The notes under the pieces were generated by a model that searched no databases, was not told the origin of the DNA, and saw only the letters and a list, made by a program, of their open reading frames with translations. 64,000 nucleotides of DNA from Bryobacterales bacterium (GTDB taxonomy: Bacteria; Acidobacteriota; Terriglobia; Bryobacterales; Bryobacteraceae), in NCBI GenBank assembly GCA_003170295.1, contig PNAJ01000162.1, positions 51,028-115,027 of the forward strand. Reading direction: 5' to 3'. Of this stretch, positions 42,540-51,607 are shown in pieces. The position numbers were made by a program, and so were the translations under genes. Position 1 is the stretch's first letter. Every line of letters starts with the position of its first letter.

Positions 42540-45500
42540 TTAGAACGTGAAACGAGCTACAATCTGGCCGTTGCGAGGCTGAGCGGCTAACCCCGTGTAG
42601 CTGATGGCTCCGAATCCCGAAGGAGAAGTGCCACCCGCGTTACAGCTATTGGTGCCCGCGGCAATGGTGCCGTTGGTGCAGCTCCGCGTGCCCTGCGGGC
42701 TGGTTACGGTCGGATTGTTAAGATAGGTGCGGTTGAAAACATTGAAGAACTCCGCGCGAAGCTGTAGAGACATCTTTTCGTGAACGCGGAATGTACGACC
42801 GATGTTTATCGATTCGCTTGGGCGGCGCTCATACCGATAATCGGTGTAGTAAGGCGCCGAGGTACCCCATTGGCCCAGCGGCGGATTGGTCCACGCCGCC
42901 GGGTTCAGAATGAACTGCCCGGTTGGGTTGATGCAATGGCAGTTGGGATTCTCGAGGAACAGAGCCTGACCGGGAACGCGGCTCTCAACGGTATTCTGGC
43001 CGTACCAACTGTTTTGGTTATTGGACGATGTCGGCACGGGAATCGGAGCTCCCGCCGAATAGAGGAACAACCCGCCAATATTCCATCCCGCAATCGCGGT
43101 CTTCAGGTACTTGTTGGTGATCAGCCCGTACTTCTGCACCTCGTAGCTAAAACCGGTGTTGAAGATGAACGGGATATCATTGCCCGTGATGCTCTTCCCG
43201 TTCCCGCGGTTGAAGATATTGTTGATCGTGGCTGATGAGGCGTTGAAAGAACCCGCCGGATTCGCTTCCGTCCTGGACCAAGTGAACGCGGACGTGACTG
43301 ACAAGCCGTGAGAATAGCGCTTGTTGGCCTTCACCTGCAGCGAGTTGTACCAACTATCGCCCAGGGGCGCCCCGATGACATTAGTAGAGCCGCTGACCTG
43401 CGGGAAAGGCCGCAGCGCCTGGAGAACCGTCTGGGTCATCGGAAACGTTGGATACGGGATCGGAACTCCGGAAGCTTTTCCGAGAGTGCTGCCCAAAGTT
43501 GAGCTAAGTGTCGCCTGACCGGCCGCAGTGGTTGGATCGATACCGTACTTGGCGAAGCTCGCCGGGTTCGGTGTGTTGAGGCCGCCGAGGAGACCGTTGT
43601 TGTTCTCCCATGCACCGCGATTACCGACGTAGTTGGCCTCGATAGTGAGATCCCGCACGACCTCCCGTTGTAGCCCGATGCTCCACTGAAGTATCCGAGC
43701 CGGCCGGTCGGCGTGCGGATCGATATAAAAGTTAGGCGAACTCGGTGCGCCGCTAGGACTGGAGAAAAGCCCCGGATTCAGCGTCGCATTCGTCAATTGC
43801 GTCGGGTCGTAGTGCAGCCCCCCGGCGAGCGTGGCTGCCGGTACGCCGAAGGATGTGCTGGGAAACTGGATCTGGTTGTAACCGACGCCCAGCAGCGCAT
43901 TGTTCGTGATGTAGTTGAACGTCGAGATAGGCGCATAGCTAACACCCGCGCCGGCCCGGAAGACGGTTTTGGAATTGAGTTGGTAAGCCCCCCCGACCCG
44001 CGGCCCGATGGCATACGGATAAGGTTTTTCAAAGCTGCAATTGCAGCGGCCCGGGCCGTTGCCTTCATACACCAGTCCTCCAGGTATGTTGTTGACCACC
44101 GGGTTGGGCGTGTTCGGTCCGAACTCGACCCACCGGTTGTGGATTTCGTGGCCCCAATCCTCCTGATCCCATCGCAACCCGTAATCGAGCGTCAGCTTGC
44201 GCGTGATCTTCCAGGTGTCCTGGAGATAAAGGCCCCATGCCTGCTTGCGAAGTTGCGGATCGGAAACGGCGTTGACGTAGGTCGTGGCAGGGCTGATCCC
44301 GGAACCGCCTGGGCCGTCTAACAGGCCAAGAAGAAAGCTGGCATAGGCATTTCCGACCGAACCGGAATTGCCATTCGCGCTGAAGCTGTTGGTCGAAAGG
44401 TAGGGATCGCCGGTTTCGGCGGGATTGAATTGGAGATTGCCCTGCGATCCTCTCGAATTCCGGTCTTCCCAACTGTTCAGGCGCCACTCGCCACCCAATT
44501 TATAAGTGTGGTTGCCGTGCACCCAGGAACCTGACGCGACGGCGGTGAACGTACCGTCATAGTAGTGATTGGCGTTGCTGGGCCCAAAGCCCGTGCTCAG
44601 GCCATTGATGCGGGGGAAGCCGCCGGGATTCGTGGCGCTTCCGGCGAATCCCAGGCCGGCCGCGTCAAACTGAAGTACTTGCGGGGGCGAACTGTCGGGG
44701 TTGTAGAACCGCTGATAACCGACGCCCAGGTGGAGCAGCATGGTGGGCGTGATCGATTTATCGTAGCTCAGGCGGGGAACGGTGCCATAGATCGATTGCA
44801 CGCGTACACCCGAAATCGGGTACGGCAAGCTGTCGTTCGAAGTCAACTGATTCGTGGTCAGTTTGTTGAAGTAGAACGATAATCTGGAATTGTCGGGCAG
44901 CACTTGGTCCACCTTGATGGTGAAGGCCTGCTGATTATTGGGAGTCGGCGACAACTGTACGTAGTTGGCTGTAGGATTGGCGTTGCTCACCGCTGGCATC
45001 AGATTCTGAATCTTGATCGCAACGGGATCGAAGCTGCTTAACGGAATCTTGTTCCCGGGGAAGGGAAACGTACTGATCTGACCGTTCGGATAGGTTTTGC
45101 GTGTGCCCGGATCGTAGATCGCGCCATTCAGAATCCCCGCTCCCGTGTTGGGATCGGTACCGATCGTCTGTGCGGGGAAGATGGTTTTGTCACTAAAGTC
45201 GCCGCCTCGCATCGCGGTGGTGGGCAGTGAGAGGAAGGACGATCCGTTGGGATAAGTAACGTTGCGAAAGACCTCTTCGCTCACGAAAAAGAACGACTTG
45301 TTTCTGCCGTTATACACTTTCGGAATCCATACCGGACCACCCAAGGTGCCGCCGAAGTCGTTCTTGCGGCTTCGCGGGTTGGTGGAGGGAACGGTGGGAG
45401 TGAAATACGGACGATGGGCGTCCAGATCTTCGTTGGTCCAGTATTCGTAGCCGGCGCCGTGGAACTGGTTGGTTCCCGATTTCGTGGTGAAATTATAGAA

Positions 45501-46205
45501 TCCGCCGCCCACCTGGCTGAACTCCGCGGCGAAGGTGCTGGTTTGCAGCGAGAATTCCTCAATCGAGTCGACCGAGGCGTGCGACACCGTTGAGGTCCAG
45601 TTGGGGTCGTTCTGGCTGGTTGAATCCTGACCCTCCACCTGCACGCGGAAGGTGCCGGTCGGCAGCCCATTGATAGCCGCCGTGTCGGCCCCAGTGCCCG
45701 TGACGCCGGGCGACAACATGTTAAACGCGAACGGACTTCGGATGTTGCCGTTACTTCCACCGCCACCGCCGAAGTTCAGCGGTAGTTCATTGATGCGATC
45801 TGTTTGAATAATGGTGCTCTGTTCCGCGGATTCCGTTTTAAGCTGCGGCGCCTCCGCAGTGATGGTCACTGTGTCCGAAGTCGAGCCAATCTGGAGATCG
45901 ACGTCGACACGATTGGTCGTCGCCACTTGCACTTCAATGTTTTCCTGGACGAATCTCTTGAAACCCTTTACTTCGACGGTGAGAGTGTAAAATCCCGCGG
46001 TCAGCGAAGGAATGGTGTAGTTGCCGGTGGCAGTCGTGGCAGTCTTCGATACCGCCCCAGTGCCCTTGTTGGTGGCGATGACCGGCGCGTTTGGGACGAC
46101 CGCATGCGCCTGATCCTTGATCTCACCGGTGATGGTTCCGCGATCGTTCTGGGCAAACACGGCCAGAGTCGATGTGAAAAAAAGAACTGCGGAGACGAGC
46201 CGCAT
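42540..46205 (-). CDS. Oar-like TonB-dependent receptor with CarboxypepD_reg domain
   Basis: The 1221-residue outer-membrane protein starts at the ATG at 46205 (GGGAGG upstream; signal MRLVSAVLFFTSTLAVFAQ). Residues 20-105 form a carboxypeptidase-regulatory-like beta-sandwich (GTITGEIKDQAHAVVPNAPV); a plug follows (SEQSTIIQTDRINELPLN), and then a barrel with aromatic strand ends, closing NGQIVARFTF. The frame extends 19 codons further upstream without a signal peptide, so the later ATG is preferred. Coupling to the GH53 gene suggests import of galactan oligosaccharides. Confidence 0.92.
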   Translation of the reverse strand: MRLVSAVLFFTSTLAVFAQNDRGTITGEIKDQAHAVVPNAPVIATNKGTGAVSKTATTATGNYTIPSLTAGFYTLTVEVKGFKRFVQENIEVQVATTNRVDVDLQIGSTSDTVTITAEAPQLKTESAEQSTIIQTDRINELPLNFGGGGGSNGNIRSPFAFNMLSPGVTGTGADTAAINGLPTGTFRVQVEGQDSTSQNDPNWTSTVSHASVDSIEEFSLQTSTFAAEFSQVGGGFYNFTTKSGTNQFHGAGYEYWTNEDLDAHRPYFTPTVPSTNPRSRKNDFGGTLGGPVWIPKVYNGRNKSFFFVSEEVFRNVTYPNGSSFLSLPTTAMRGGDFSDKTIFPAQTIGTDPNTGAGILNGAIYDPGTRKTYPNGQISTFPFPGNKIPLSSFDPVAIKIQNLMPAVSNANPTANYVQLSPTPNNQQAFTIKVDQVLPDNSRLSFYFNKLTTNQLTSNDSLPYPISGVRVQSIYGTVPRLSYDKSITPTMLLHLGVGYQRFYNPDSSPPQVLQFDAAGLGFAGSATNPGGFPRINGLSTGFGPSNANHYYDGTFTAVASGSWVHGNHTYKLGGEWRLNSWEDRNSRGSQGNLQFNPAETGDPYLSTNSFSANGNSGSVGNAYASFLLGLLDGPGGSGISPATTYVNAVSDPQLRKQAWGLYLQDTWKITRKLTLDYGLRWDQEDWGHEIHNRWVEFGPNTPNPVVNNIPGGLVYEGNGPGRCNCSFEKPYPYAIGPRVGGAYQLNSKTVFRAGAGVSYAPISTFNYITNNALLGVGYNQIQFPSTSFGVPAATLAGGLHYDPTQLTNATLNPGLFSSPSGAPSSPNFYIDPHADRPARILQWSIGLQREVVRDLTIEANYVGNRGAWENNNGLLGGLNTPNPASFAKYGIDPTTAAGQATLSSTLGSTLGKASGVPIPYPTFPMTQTVLQALRPFPQVSGSTNVIGAPLGDSWYNSLQVKANKRYSHGLSVTSAFTWSRTEANPAGSFNASSATINNIFNRGNGKSITGNDIPFIFNTGFSYEVQKYGLITNKYLKTAIAGWNIGGLFLYSAGAPIPVPTSSNNQNSWYGQNTVESRVPGQALFLENPNCHCINPTGQFILNPAAWTNPPLGQWGTSAPYYTDYRYERRPSESINIGRTFRVHEKMSLQLRAEFFNVFNRTYLNNPTVTSPQGTRSCTNGTIAAGTNSCNAGGTSPSGFGAISYTGLAAQPRNGQIVARFTF

Positions 46206-46315
46206 AACTAGACCTCCCGTAAGCCCCTCGGTTGAAACGAGCCGTTCCAGAGACCTTATCACTAAACAAAAGAAGAATCACCATTCTTTAGTTGGGGATG
46301 TAGCACCATTCCGGT

Positions 46316-46337
46316 GTGGGGCGGACCCCCTGGTCCG
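46316..46337. repeat. 22-bp half of palindromic repeat, copy 1
   Basis: Starts GTGGGGCGGACCCCC and continues TGGTCCG; identical over 22 bases to 47036-47057. The two copies flank the NarL-type regulator gene on either side. At this site the rest of the palindrome is absent, so it looks like a solo arm. GGACC.CCTGGTCC inside it is itself near-palindromic. Confidence 0.7.
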
Positions 46338-46388
46338 GCTCCGATAACGCACTCAAACCGGAGACACCAGAAGATACAATGAATACTC

Positions 46389-47021
46389 GTGCTCCCTCGT
46401 TCGGACAAGATCCGCGTTCTGATCGTGGACGACCACCCGGTGGTGTGCCGGGGGCTTGCCGCAATCATCCAGACCGAGCATGGGATGTCCGTCGTCGGCC
46501 AGGCTTTCAACGGCGTGCAGGCGGTGCAGATGTTTCAAAAGCATCAGCCCGACGTAACCCTGATGGATCTGCGCATGCCGCTCATGACTGGTGTCGAAGC
46601 CATCCGTACCATTCGAGAGACCCGTCCAACCGCGGCATTCGTCGTCCTCACGACCTATCATGGCGACGAAGATATTCACCGGGCCCTGAAAGCGGGCGCT
46701 CAATCCTATCTGCTCAAAGGGATGTCGGACCACGAACTGCTCGGAGCGATCCGCAACGTGCATGCCGGTCTGCGCTACTTGCCGCAGCCGGTTCTCGATT
46801 CCCTCGCCAACCGCCCGCCAAAATCCGAACTAACAGACCGTGAGCTGCAGATCCTGAAGCTGATTGTCAAAGGCATGAGTAATCGCCAGATTGCGGAATC
46901 GCTCGGCATAACGGAACCCACCGTCAAGTGGCATGTGAACATCCTGCTCAGCCGCCTCAATGTCAGCGATCGAACCCAGGCGGCAGTTGCCGCTCTTCAG
47001 CGCGGCATTGTGGAGTTCTAG
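46389..47021 (+). CDS. NarL/FixJ-type response regulator
   Basis: The 210-residue regulator starts at GTG 46389. The receiver domain has the acidic pair in VLIVDDHPV, phospho-acceptor in VTLMDLRMPLMTG (about residue 57) and lysine in YLLKGMSDHEL; the LuxR-type helix-turn-helix is LTDRELQILKLIVKGMSNRQ and TVKWHVNILLSRL. The likely partner is the convergent propeller histidine kinase at 47241-50130, whose HisKA_3 domain is the type that pairs with NarL regulators. The ATG at 46379 is out of frame and not used. Confidence 0.93.
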   Translation: MLPRSDKIRVLIVDDHPVVCRGLAAIIQTEHGMSVVGQAFNGVQAVQMFQKHQPDVTLMDLRMPLMTGVEAIRTIRETRPTAAFVVLTTYHGDEDIHRALKAGAQSYLLKGMSDHELLGAIRNVHAGLRYLPQPVLDSLANRPPKSELTDRELQILKLIVKGMSNRQIAESLGITEPTVKWHVNILLSRLNVSDRTQAAVAALQRGIVEF

Positions 47022-47035
47022 TGTCCTGACCCTAA

Positions 47036-47138
47036 GTGGGGCGGACCCCCTGGTCCGCGGCCGACGCCCTCGTCGGCCTCTTGTTGCAGCCGAACAGATG
47101 GACCAGGGGGTCGGCGCGGACGGCGGCCTCCGCCCCAC
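47036..47138. repeat. Nested palindromic intergenic element (103 bp)
   Basis: Left arm 47036-47057 and right-arm pieces at 47101-47112 (GACCAGGGGGTC) and 47129-47138 (TCCGCCCCAC) are inverted copies. Between them is the hairpin GGCCGACG-CCCT-CGTCGGCC. The overall plan matches the 102-bp element at 6961-7062. It lies between two convergent genes (regulator and kinase) and could serve as a bidirectional terminator. Confidence 0.7.
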
Positions 47139-47191
47139 AGCGATTTATATCGCGGACTCTAGAGTCAGGACGGCGGCTCCGCGTGGCTACT

Positions 47192-47223
47192 GAACCGCCA
47201 TGCGTAAGCGTGCGGGCAGACGT
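47192..47223 (-). repeat. 32-bp REP-like dispersed repeat, copy B (inverted)
   Basis: On the minus strand it reads ACGTCTGCCCGCACGC and ends TTACGCATGGCGGTTC, 29 of 32 identical to the copy at 55299. It lies 18 bases beyond the 3' end of the histidine kinase and beside the 103-bp palindromic element. A perfect 12-bp palindrome, GACTCTAGAGTC, is nearby at 47156-47167. Confidence 0.8.
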
Positions 47224-47240
47224 GCTATGACCCGAATGAC

Positions 47241-50130
47241 TTACGATGTTGTCCCATGCGCCTGAAAAAGCACCGTCACCACAGTGCCCTCCCCCGGCCG
47301 GCTGTCGAGCGTAAACTCCCCACCCAGTTGCTCAACGCGTTCGCGCATTCCGATTATCCCGAAGTGACCATGTGACTCCAAGGTCGCGAAATCCGAATCA
47401 AAGCCTTTTCCATCATCGCGCACCTCCATACGCGCTCCCACCCCTTCGAACGCGATTCGTACGGAGATCAGCGCCGGGTGCCCATGCGATACGGAATTGC
47501 GCAATGCCTCCCGTCCTACCAGCAGTAGCGTGCGGTCCATCAGCGGGTCAAGCGGTATCCGTTCGCCCTCAATTTCAGTTTCCACTTTGGCGCCGAACTC
47601 ATCCCCGAGTTTTCGCGCCAAATCGAACAGATCGATGATGGGAGAATGATCGATGGGAGAATGATCGCCGCTGGAATGCCGCAGGTCCCACACCGCCTGC
47701 CGCGCCTCTTCGAGCGTCTCCTTGATCTGCGAACGCGCATGAGCCAGCAACTGCGCCGCCTCCGCGATGTTCGTGCGCTGGAATCGCGCGACCGCTTCGA
47801 GCAACGTGGAGACGCCTACGCAGCTCTGAATCACAGTGTCATGCATCTCTCGCGCCAGCCGTGTGCGTTCGTTCAACAACAGCGTGAATCGCGTGTTCGT
47901 TTGCCGGGCATATATCCTCATCCCGGCCCAGACGGCGCCCATCAGCAGAGCCGCGAGAAGCGAGTAAAACCATCCGGTCTGGTGAAATGCCGGTTTGTAG
48001 TAGATCGATATCGACGCCTCCGAAGAAGCGCTCGCGGCGCCGGCATCTTCTGCCATCACTCGAAACTTATAGTGTCCCGGTGGAAGATTCGAATAGTACG
48101 CCGAGCGCGAACGCGTCGCCGTGATCCATGAATCGTCGACGCCTTCCAGTTTGTAACGGAAACTCACCTGCTGCTGAGCAATGAGATCGCAGGCGGTGAA
48201 ATCAATCTGCAGTCTGCCGCGGCCTGGGGGAATCACCACATCCCCAGTCAGCGGAAGATTCGTATCTGCGGTCGATATGCTTTCTATCAGAACAGGCCCA
48301 GGCCGGCGCTCGGGCAGATGTGCCGGGTCCAATTGAACCGCTCCGCGTGCGCTCGGAAACCACAGCTCCCCTGAAGTTCTGCGGCAGCCGGCCGGCTGAA
48401 TGCCGCCGTGCATCTGGCCGGTCGCCATGCCGTCCGAGCTTCCGTACGCAACTGCGTGAACCGATTGAGCCGCTCCCCGTGAGAACGCGTCAAGTTCCAC
48501 GCGCCGGACATAGGAGACGCCTACCGGACTGCTCAACCACAGCCGGCCTCGACGATCGTCGACAATCTGGTAAATCGAGTTACTGGCCAATCCATCCCGG
48601 GTCGTGAATCTGGTCGTCCTGCCGTCCCTGACCAATAACAGGCCGCCGCCACGAGATCCGATCCACAGGTTTTTACCATCGATATAAAGTGACCAGATTT
48701 TCTCGTGAATCAAATCGGCGAAAGCTGAATCCTTGATGATGTGTCCGTCGTGAATCCTGTTCAGGCCCGCGTCGGTCCCGGCAAGAATGTCGCCATCGGC
48801 GGTCTCGGCCAGGCATCGCACGCTCGGATAAGACAGACCCTCCTCAAGGTAGTAGTTCGTGAATCCGCTTCCATCCCATCTGCTGATCCCGCTTCCGGTC
48901 GCCAGCCAAATCATTCCTCGCGAGTCCTCAAAGATCTGCCGGATGGAATCGCTGCGAAGCCCATCTTTTTGCGAATAACGAGTAGCTTTGCTCCGTGACA
49001 AATGAACCACGCCCGCGCCGGTGGTGCCGAACCAATAACTACCGTGGCTATCCTCGAACACCGTTCTGAATCTCAAATCCCGCACGGGCGGCGGAAGGTA
49101 GTATCGTTCAGGAGTGATGCGGTTGAGCCGGTATAGCTGTCCCGAATAAGTGACGATCCAGAGCCCTGCCCTCGCGATCCTCGTAGGTCGTCGAAACGTT
49201 GTCATCCAGTAGCCCCTCTGACCCTGATAATGCCGCCGTCAATGTGGTTGCCACAGCCGGGCTCAGCCGTGCCAGACCATCCTGTGCGCCCACCCATATG
49301 TCGTGCTGCCGGTCTTCGAACAGCAGCAGAACCGTATTGTCCGGAATGACCGAGGGCGCCGGATACGCGGTGCTTCGGCCGTTGCTCAGATTTACGGACA
49401 CCAATCCCTTACCCACCGTGCCGATCCAGAGATTTCCCGAGGCGTCCTTATGTAACGAACTGATCGGAAGGTCCGGAATTGTGATCCGAGGAACGCCGCA
49501 TCCGTCCGCGATTAATCCTTCACGAACCAGCGAGACAGTGAGGCTCGCCGCACCGGGTGGAGGATCGCAAGGTGCGCGTTTCAGTCTTTCTCCGTCGAAC
49601 TCCAGCAATCCCGCGCCGCTCGCGACCCATATCTTGCCGGTTGCATCTTCGGCGATCGAAATGACCGATGCCAGAGGAATTTCCGTGGTACCGTCAACGC
49701 GAACGAAACCGCGATTCGCGGAGCGGAAGAAACCCCTGTCCGTCCCGACCCATAACGTGCCGGAGCGATCCAGATGAATCGCGCGGATAAAGCCGTTGGT
49801 CAGTCCGTCCTTCTCCCCAAACGCCTGGAAAACTCCGCGCGCGTAGTGCAGCAGGCCTCCGCCTTCTGTCCCGATCCAGAGCGACCCATCCGGCGCGGCC
49901 TCCAGCGATTGAATGCTGTTGTCGGTAATCGCAGCGGTGTTGGAGCGGTCGAATATGACGAAGCGAACGCCATCGAAGCGCGCCAGCCCCTCCGAAGTGC
50001 CGACCCAAAGATAGCCCTCCGGAGTTTGCGCAATGGACTGAACCCGGTTCTGCGGAAGCCCGTCCTCTGTTCGCCAGATTCTGTGGCTATAGTCGAACAG
50101 GAAGACCAGAACAAGGCAAATTATGGTCAA
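47241..50130 (-). pseudogene. Reg_prop (two-component regulator propeller) histidine kinase with a frameshift
   Basis: The N-terminal part (50130 to about 49165) starts at TTG and holds propeller blades such as RIWRTEDGLPQNRVQSIAQT and GNLWIGTVGKGLVSVN. The C-terminal part (about 49160 to 47241) carries the remaining blades, a Y_Y_Y domain (LPPGHYKFRVMAEDAG), one membrane helix, HisKA_3 with the histidine in LAREMHDTVIQSCVGV and HATPase with VRDDGKGFD. The frames meet at NVSTTYEDREG / LWIVTYSGQLYRLN, near 49166-49173; one surplus base explains it. Reconstructed length is about 963 residues. The TTG start lies inside a short dispersed repeat directly after an in-frame stop, so the signal peptide may also be damaged. 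Confidence 0.85.
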
Positions 50131-50180
50131 TTAAGGCTCCGTCGAAGCACTTTTCTTGACGTTTTAAGGCGTTCTAAGGC
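50128..50180 (+). repeat. Short dispersed intergenic repeat, copy 2
   Basis: It begins CAATTAAGGCT like the copy at 5122 and continues with CACTTTTCTTGACGTTTTAA. It lies between the DUF1501 gene end and the propeller-kinase start and overlaps both by a few bases. The further motif GGCGTTCTAAGGCTCACTAA follows. Confidence 0.4.
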
Positions 50181-51606
50181 TCACTAAGTCGGTGATTACT
50201 TCGCCGCGCACTTCCGTCAAGCGCTCCTTGCGTCCCAAGTGCATATAGCTTAGCGCATCCTGATTCAGCCCGAGCTGATACAAGATTGTCGTATGCAAAT
50301 CGCGGAAATGCACCGGTTTCTCGATTGCTTTGAGGCCGATAGCATCCGTAGCCCCATAAACCGTGCCGCCTTTAAACCCACCGCCCGCAACCCACATCGA
50401 AAACCCCGTATTGTGGTGGTCGCGTCCCTTGCCTTTTTCCGATTCGGGCGACCGGCCAAACTCGCCGCCCCAGAGCACGATCGTTGAATCGAGCAACCCC
50501 CGTCTTTTCAAATCCTTGATGAGAGCAGCGACCGGCCTGTCGGTCCAGCTCGCCATGCGCAGGTGGTTGTCTTCGATATCGGAATGGGCGTCCCACTCCG
50601 CCTCGGGACCGCCTCCGCCTGATACAACACATACAAAACGAACGCCGTTCTCCACCATTCGCCGCGCCATCAGGCAGCGGCGTCCGTAATCGTCAGTCTT
50701 CGGATCGCCTACGCCGTACATATCGAGGGTTTCCTTGGATTCTGTGTTTAAATCGAATACTTTGGGCGCTTCGGTCTGCATCTTGAAGGCAGTATCGTAA
50801 GCTGCCATGCGCGCTGCGAATTCCGGATCTTCACCCACCATTGTTGCCTTGTTCAAATCTTTCAGCAGCGAGATGCTGCGGCGGCGTTCCTCGAGTGTTA
50901 ATCCTTTCGGAAGATCCAGATTCAATACCGGCTTGTTTCCCGGCCGGAACATCGTGGGCTGATAGACCGACGGCAGGAATCCGTTGGTGTACATCGGAAC
51001 GCCCGCTTCCTGCGCTCCGTGCGAATCCGGCATCACCACGTACGCGGGGAGATTTTCCGCCTCCGATCCCAGGCCATATACGATCCAACTGCCCATCGCC
51101 GGAAAACCGGGAATAATGCGGCCGGTCATCATCTGATACTGGGCCGCCGAGTGAACCACCATATCGCCGTACATCGAGCGAATGACGCACAACTCGTCGG
51201 CGACTTCGGCCTGATAGGGGAAAAGATCCGAGATTTCGATACCCGATTTCCCGCATTTCCTGAACGTCCGCTTGGTTCCCAGAATTCGCGACTGCGAATT
51301 CACGTTCTGATACTGCACGTCGCCAAATTCCGCCGGCCGCTTCTGACCGTCGAGCTTGTTCAACAGCGGTTTCGGATCGAATGTTTCGAGGTGCGACGGC
51401 CCGCCCGCCATGAACAGAAAGATCATGGACTTCGCCTGGGCGTGCTCCGGCATGTGGGGCGGTTTCGGAGCCAGCGGATTCAGGCTGCTGGCGGCGCGCG
51501 CCTGCTGCTCGGCCATCATAGAAGCAAACGCGAGCGAGCCTACTCCACAAAAACAATTACTGAGAAATTCGCGGCGATTGCGGTTGTATCGTATATGTTC
51601 GCTCAT
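50164..51606 (-). CDS. DUF1501 family protein (Tat-exported)
   Basis: The 480-residue protein has a Tat-type N-terminus (NRREFLSNCFCGVGSLAFAS), then LFMAGGPSHLETFDPKP, the hallmark of DUF1501, with later motifs SRILGTKRTFRKCGKSGIEI and LWGGEFGRSPESEKGKGRDH. DUF1501 proteins have an alkaline-phosphatase/sulfatase-like fold and are almost always paired with DUF1549/DUF1553 proteins, as here (stop and start two bases apart). Their biochemical role is unknown; the fold suggests a metal-dependent hydrolase. Confidence 0.93.
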   Translation of the reverse strand: MSEHIRYNRNRREFLSNCFCGVGSLAFASMMAEQQARAASSLNPLAPKPPHMPEHAQAKSMIFLFMAGGPSHLETFDPKPLLNKLDGQKRPAEFGDVQYQNVNSQSRILGTKRTFRKCGKSGIEISDLFPYQAEVADELCVIRSMYGDMVVHSAAQYQMMTGRIIPGFPAMGSWIVYGLGSEAENLPAYVVMPDSHGAQEAGVPMYTNGFLPSVYQPTMFRPGNKPVLNLDLPKGLTLEERRRSISLLKDLNKATMVGEDPEFAARMAAYDTAFKMQTEAPKVFDLNTESKETLDMYGVGDPKTDDYGRRCLMARRMVENGVRFVCVVSGGGGPEAEWDAHSDIEDNHLRMASWTDRPVAALIKDLKRRGLLDSTIVLWGGEFGRSPESEKGKGRDHHNTGFSMWVAGGGFKGGTVYGATDAIGLKAIEKPVHFRDLHTTILYQLGLNQDALSYMHLGRKERLTEVRGEVITDLVSLRTP

Positions 51607-51607
51607 G

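Noticed and set aside
46206..46233. AAC-N17-GTCTAG on the minus strand upstream of the TonB receptor
   Set aside because: Spacing fits the promoter motif, but the hexamer differs at the last base and transcription would begin inside the coding sequence. The GGAGG there is better explained as a ribosome-binding site.
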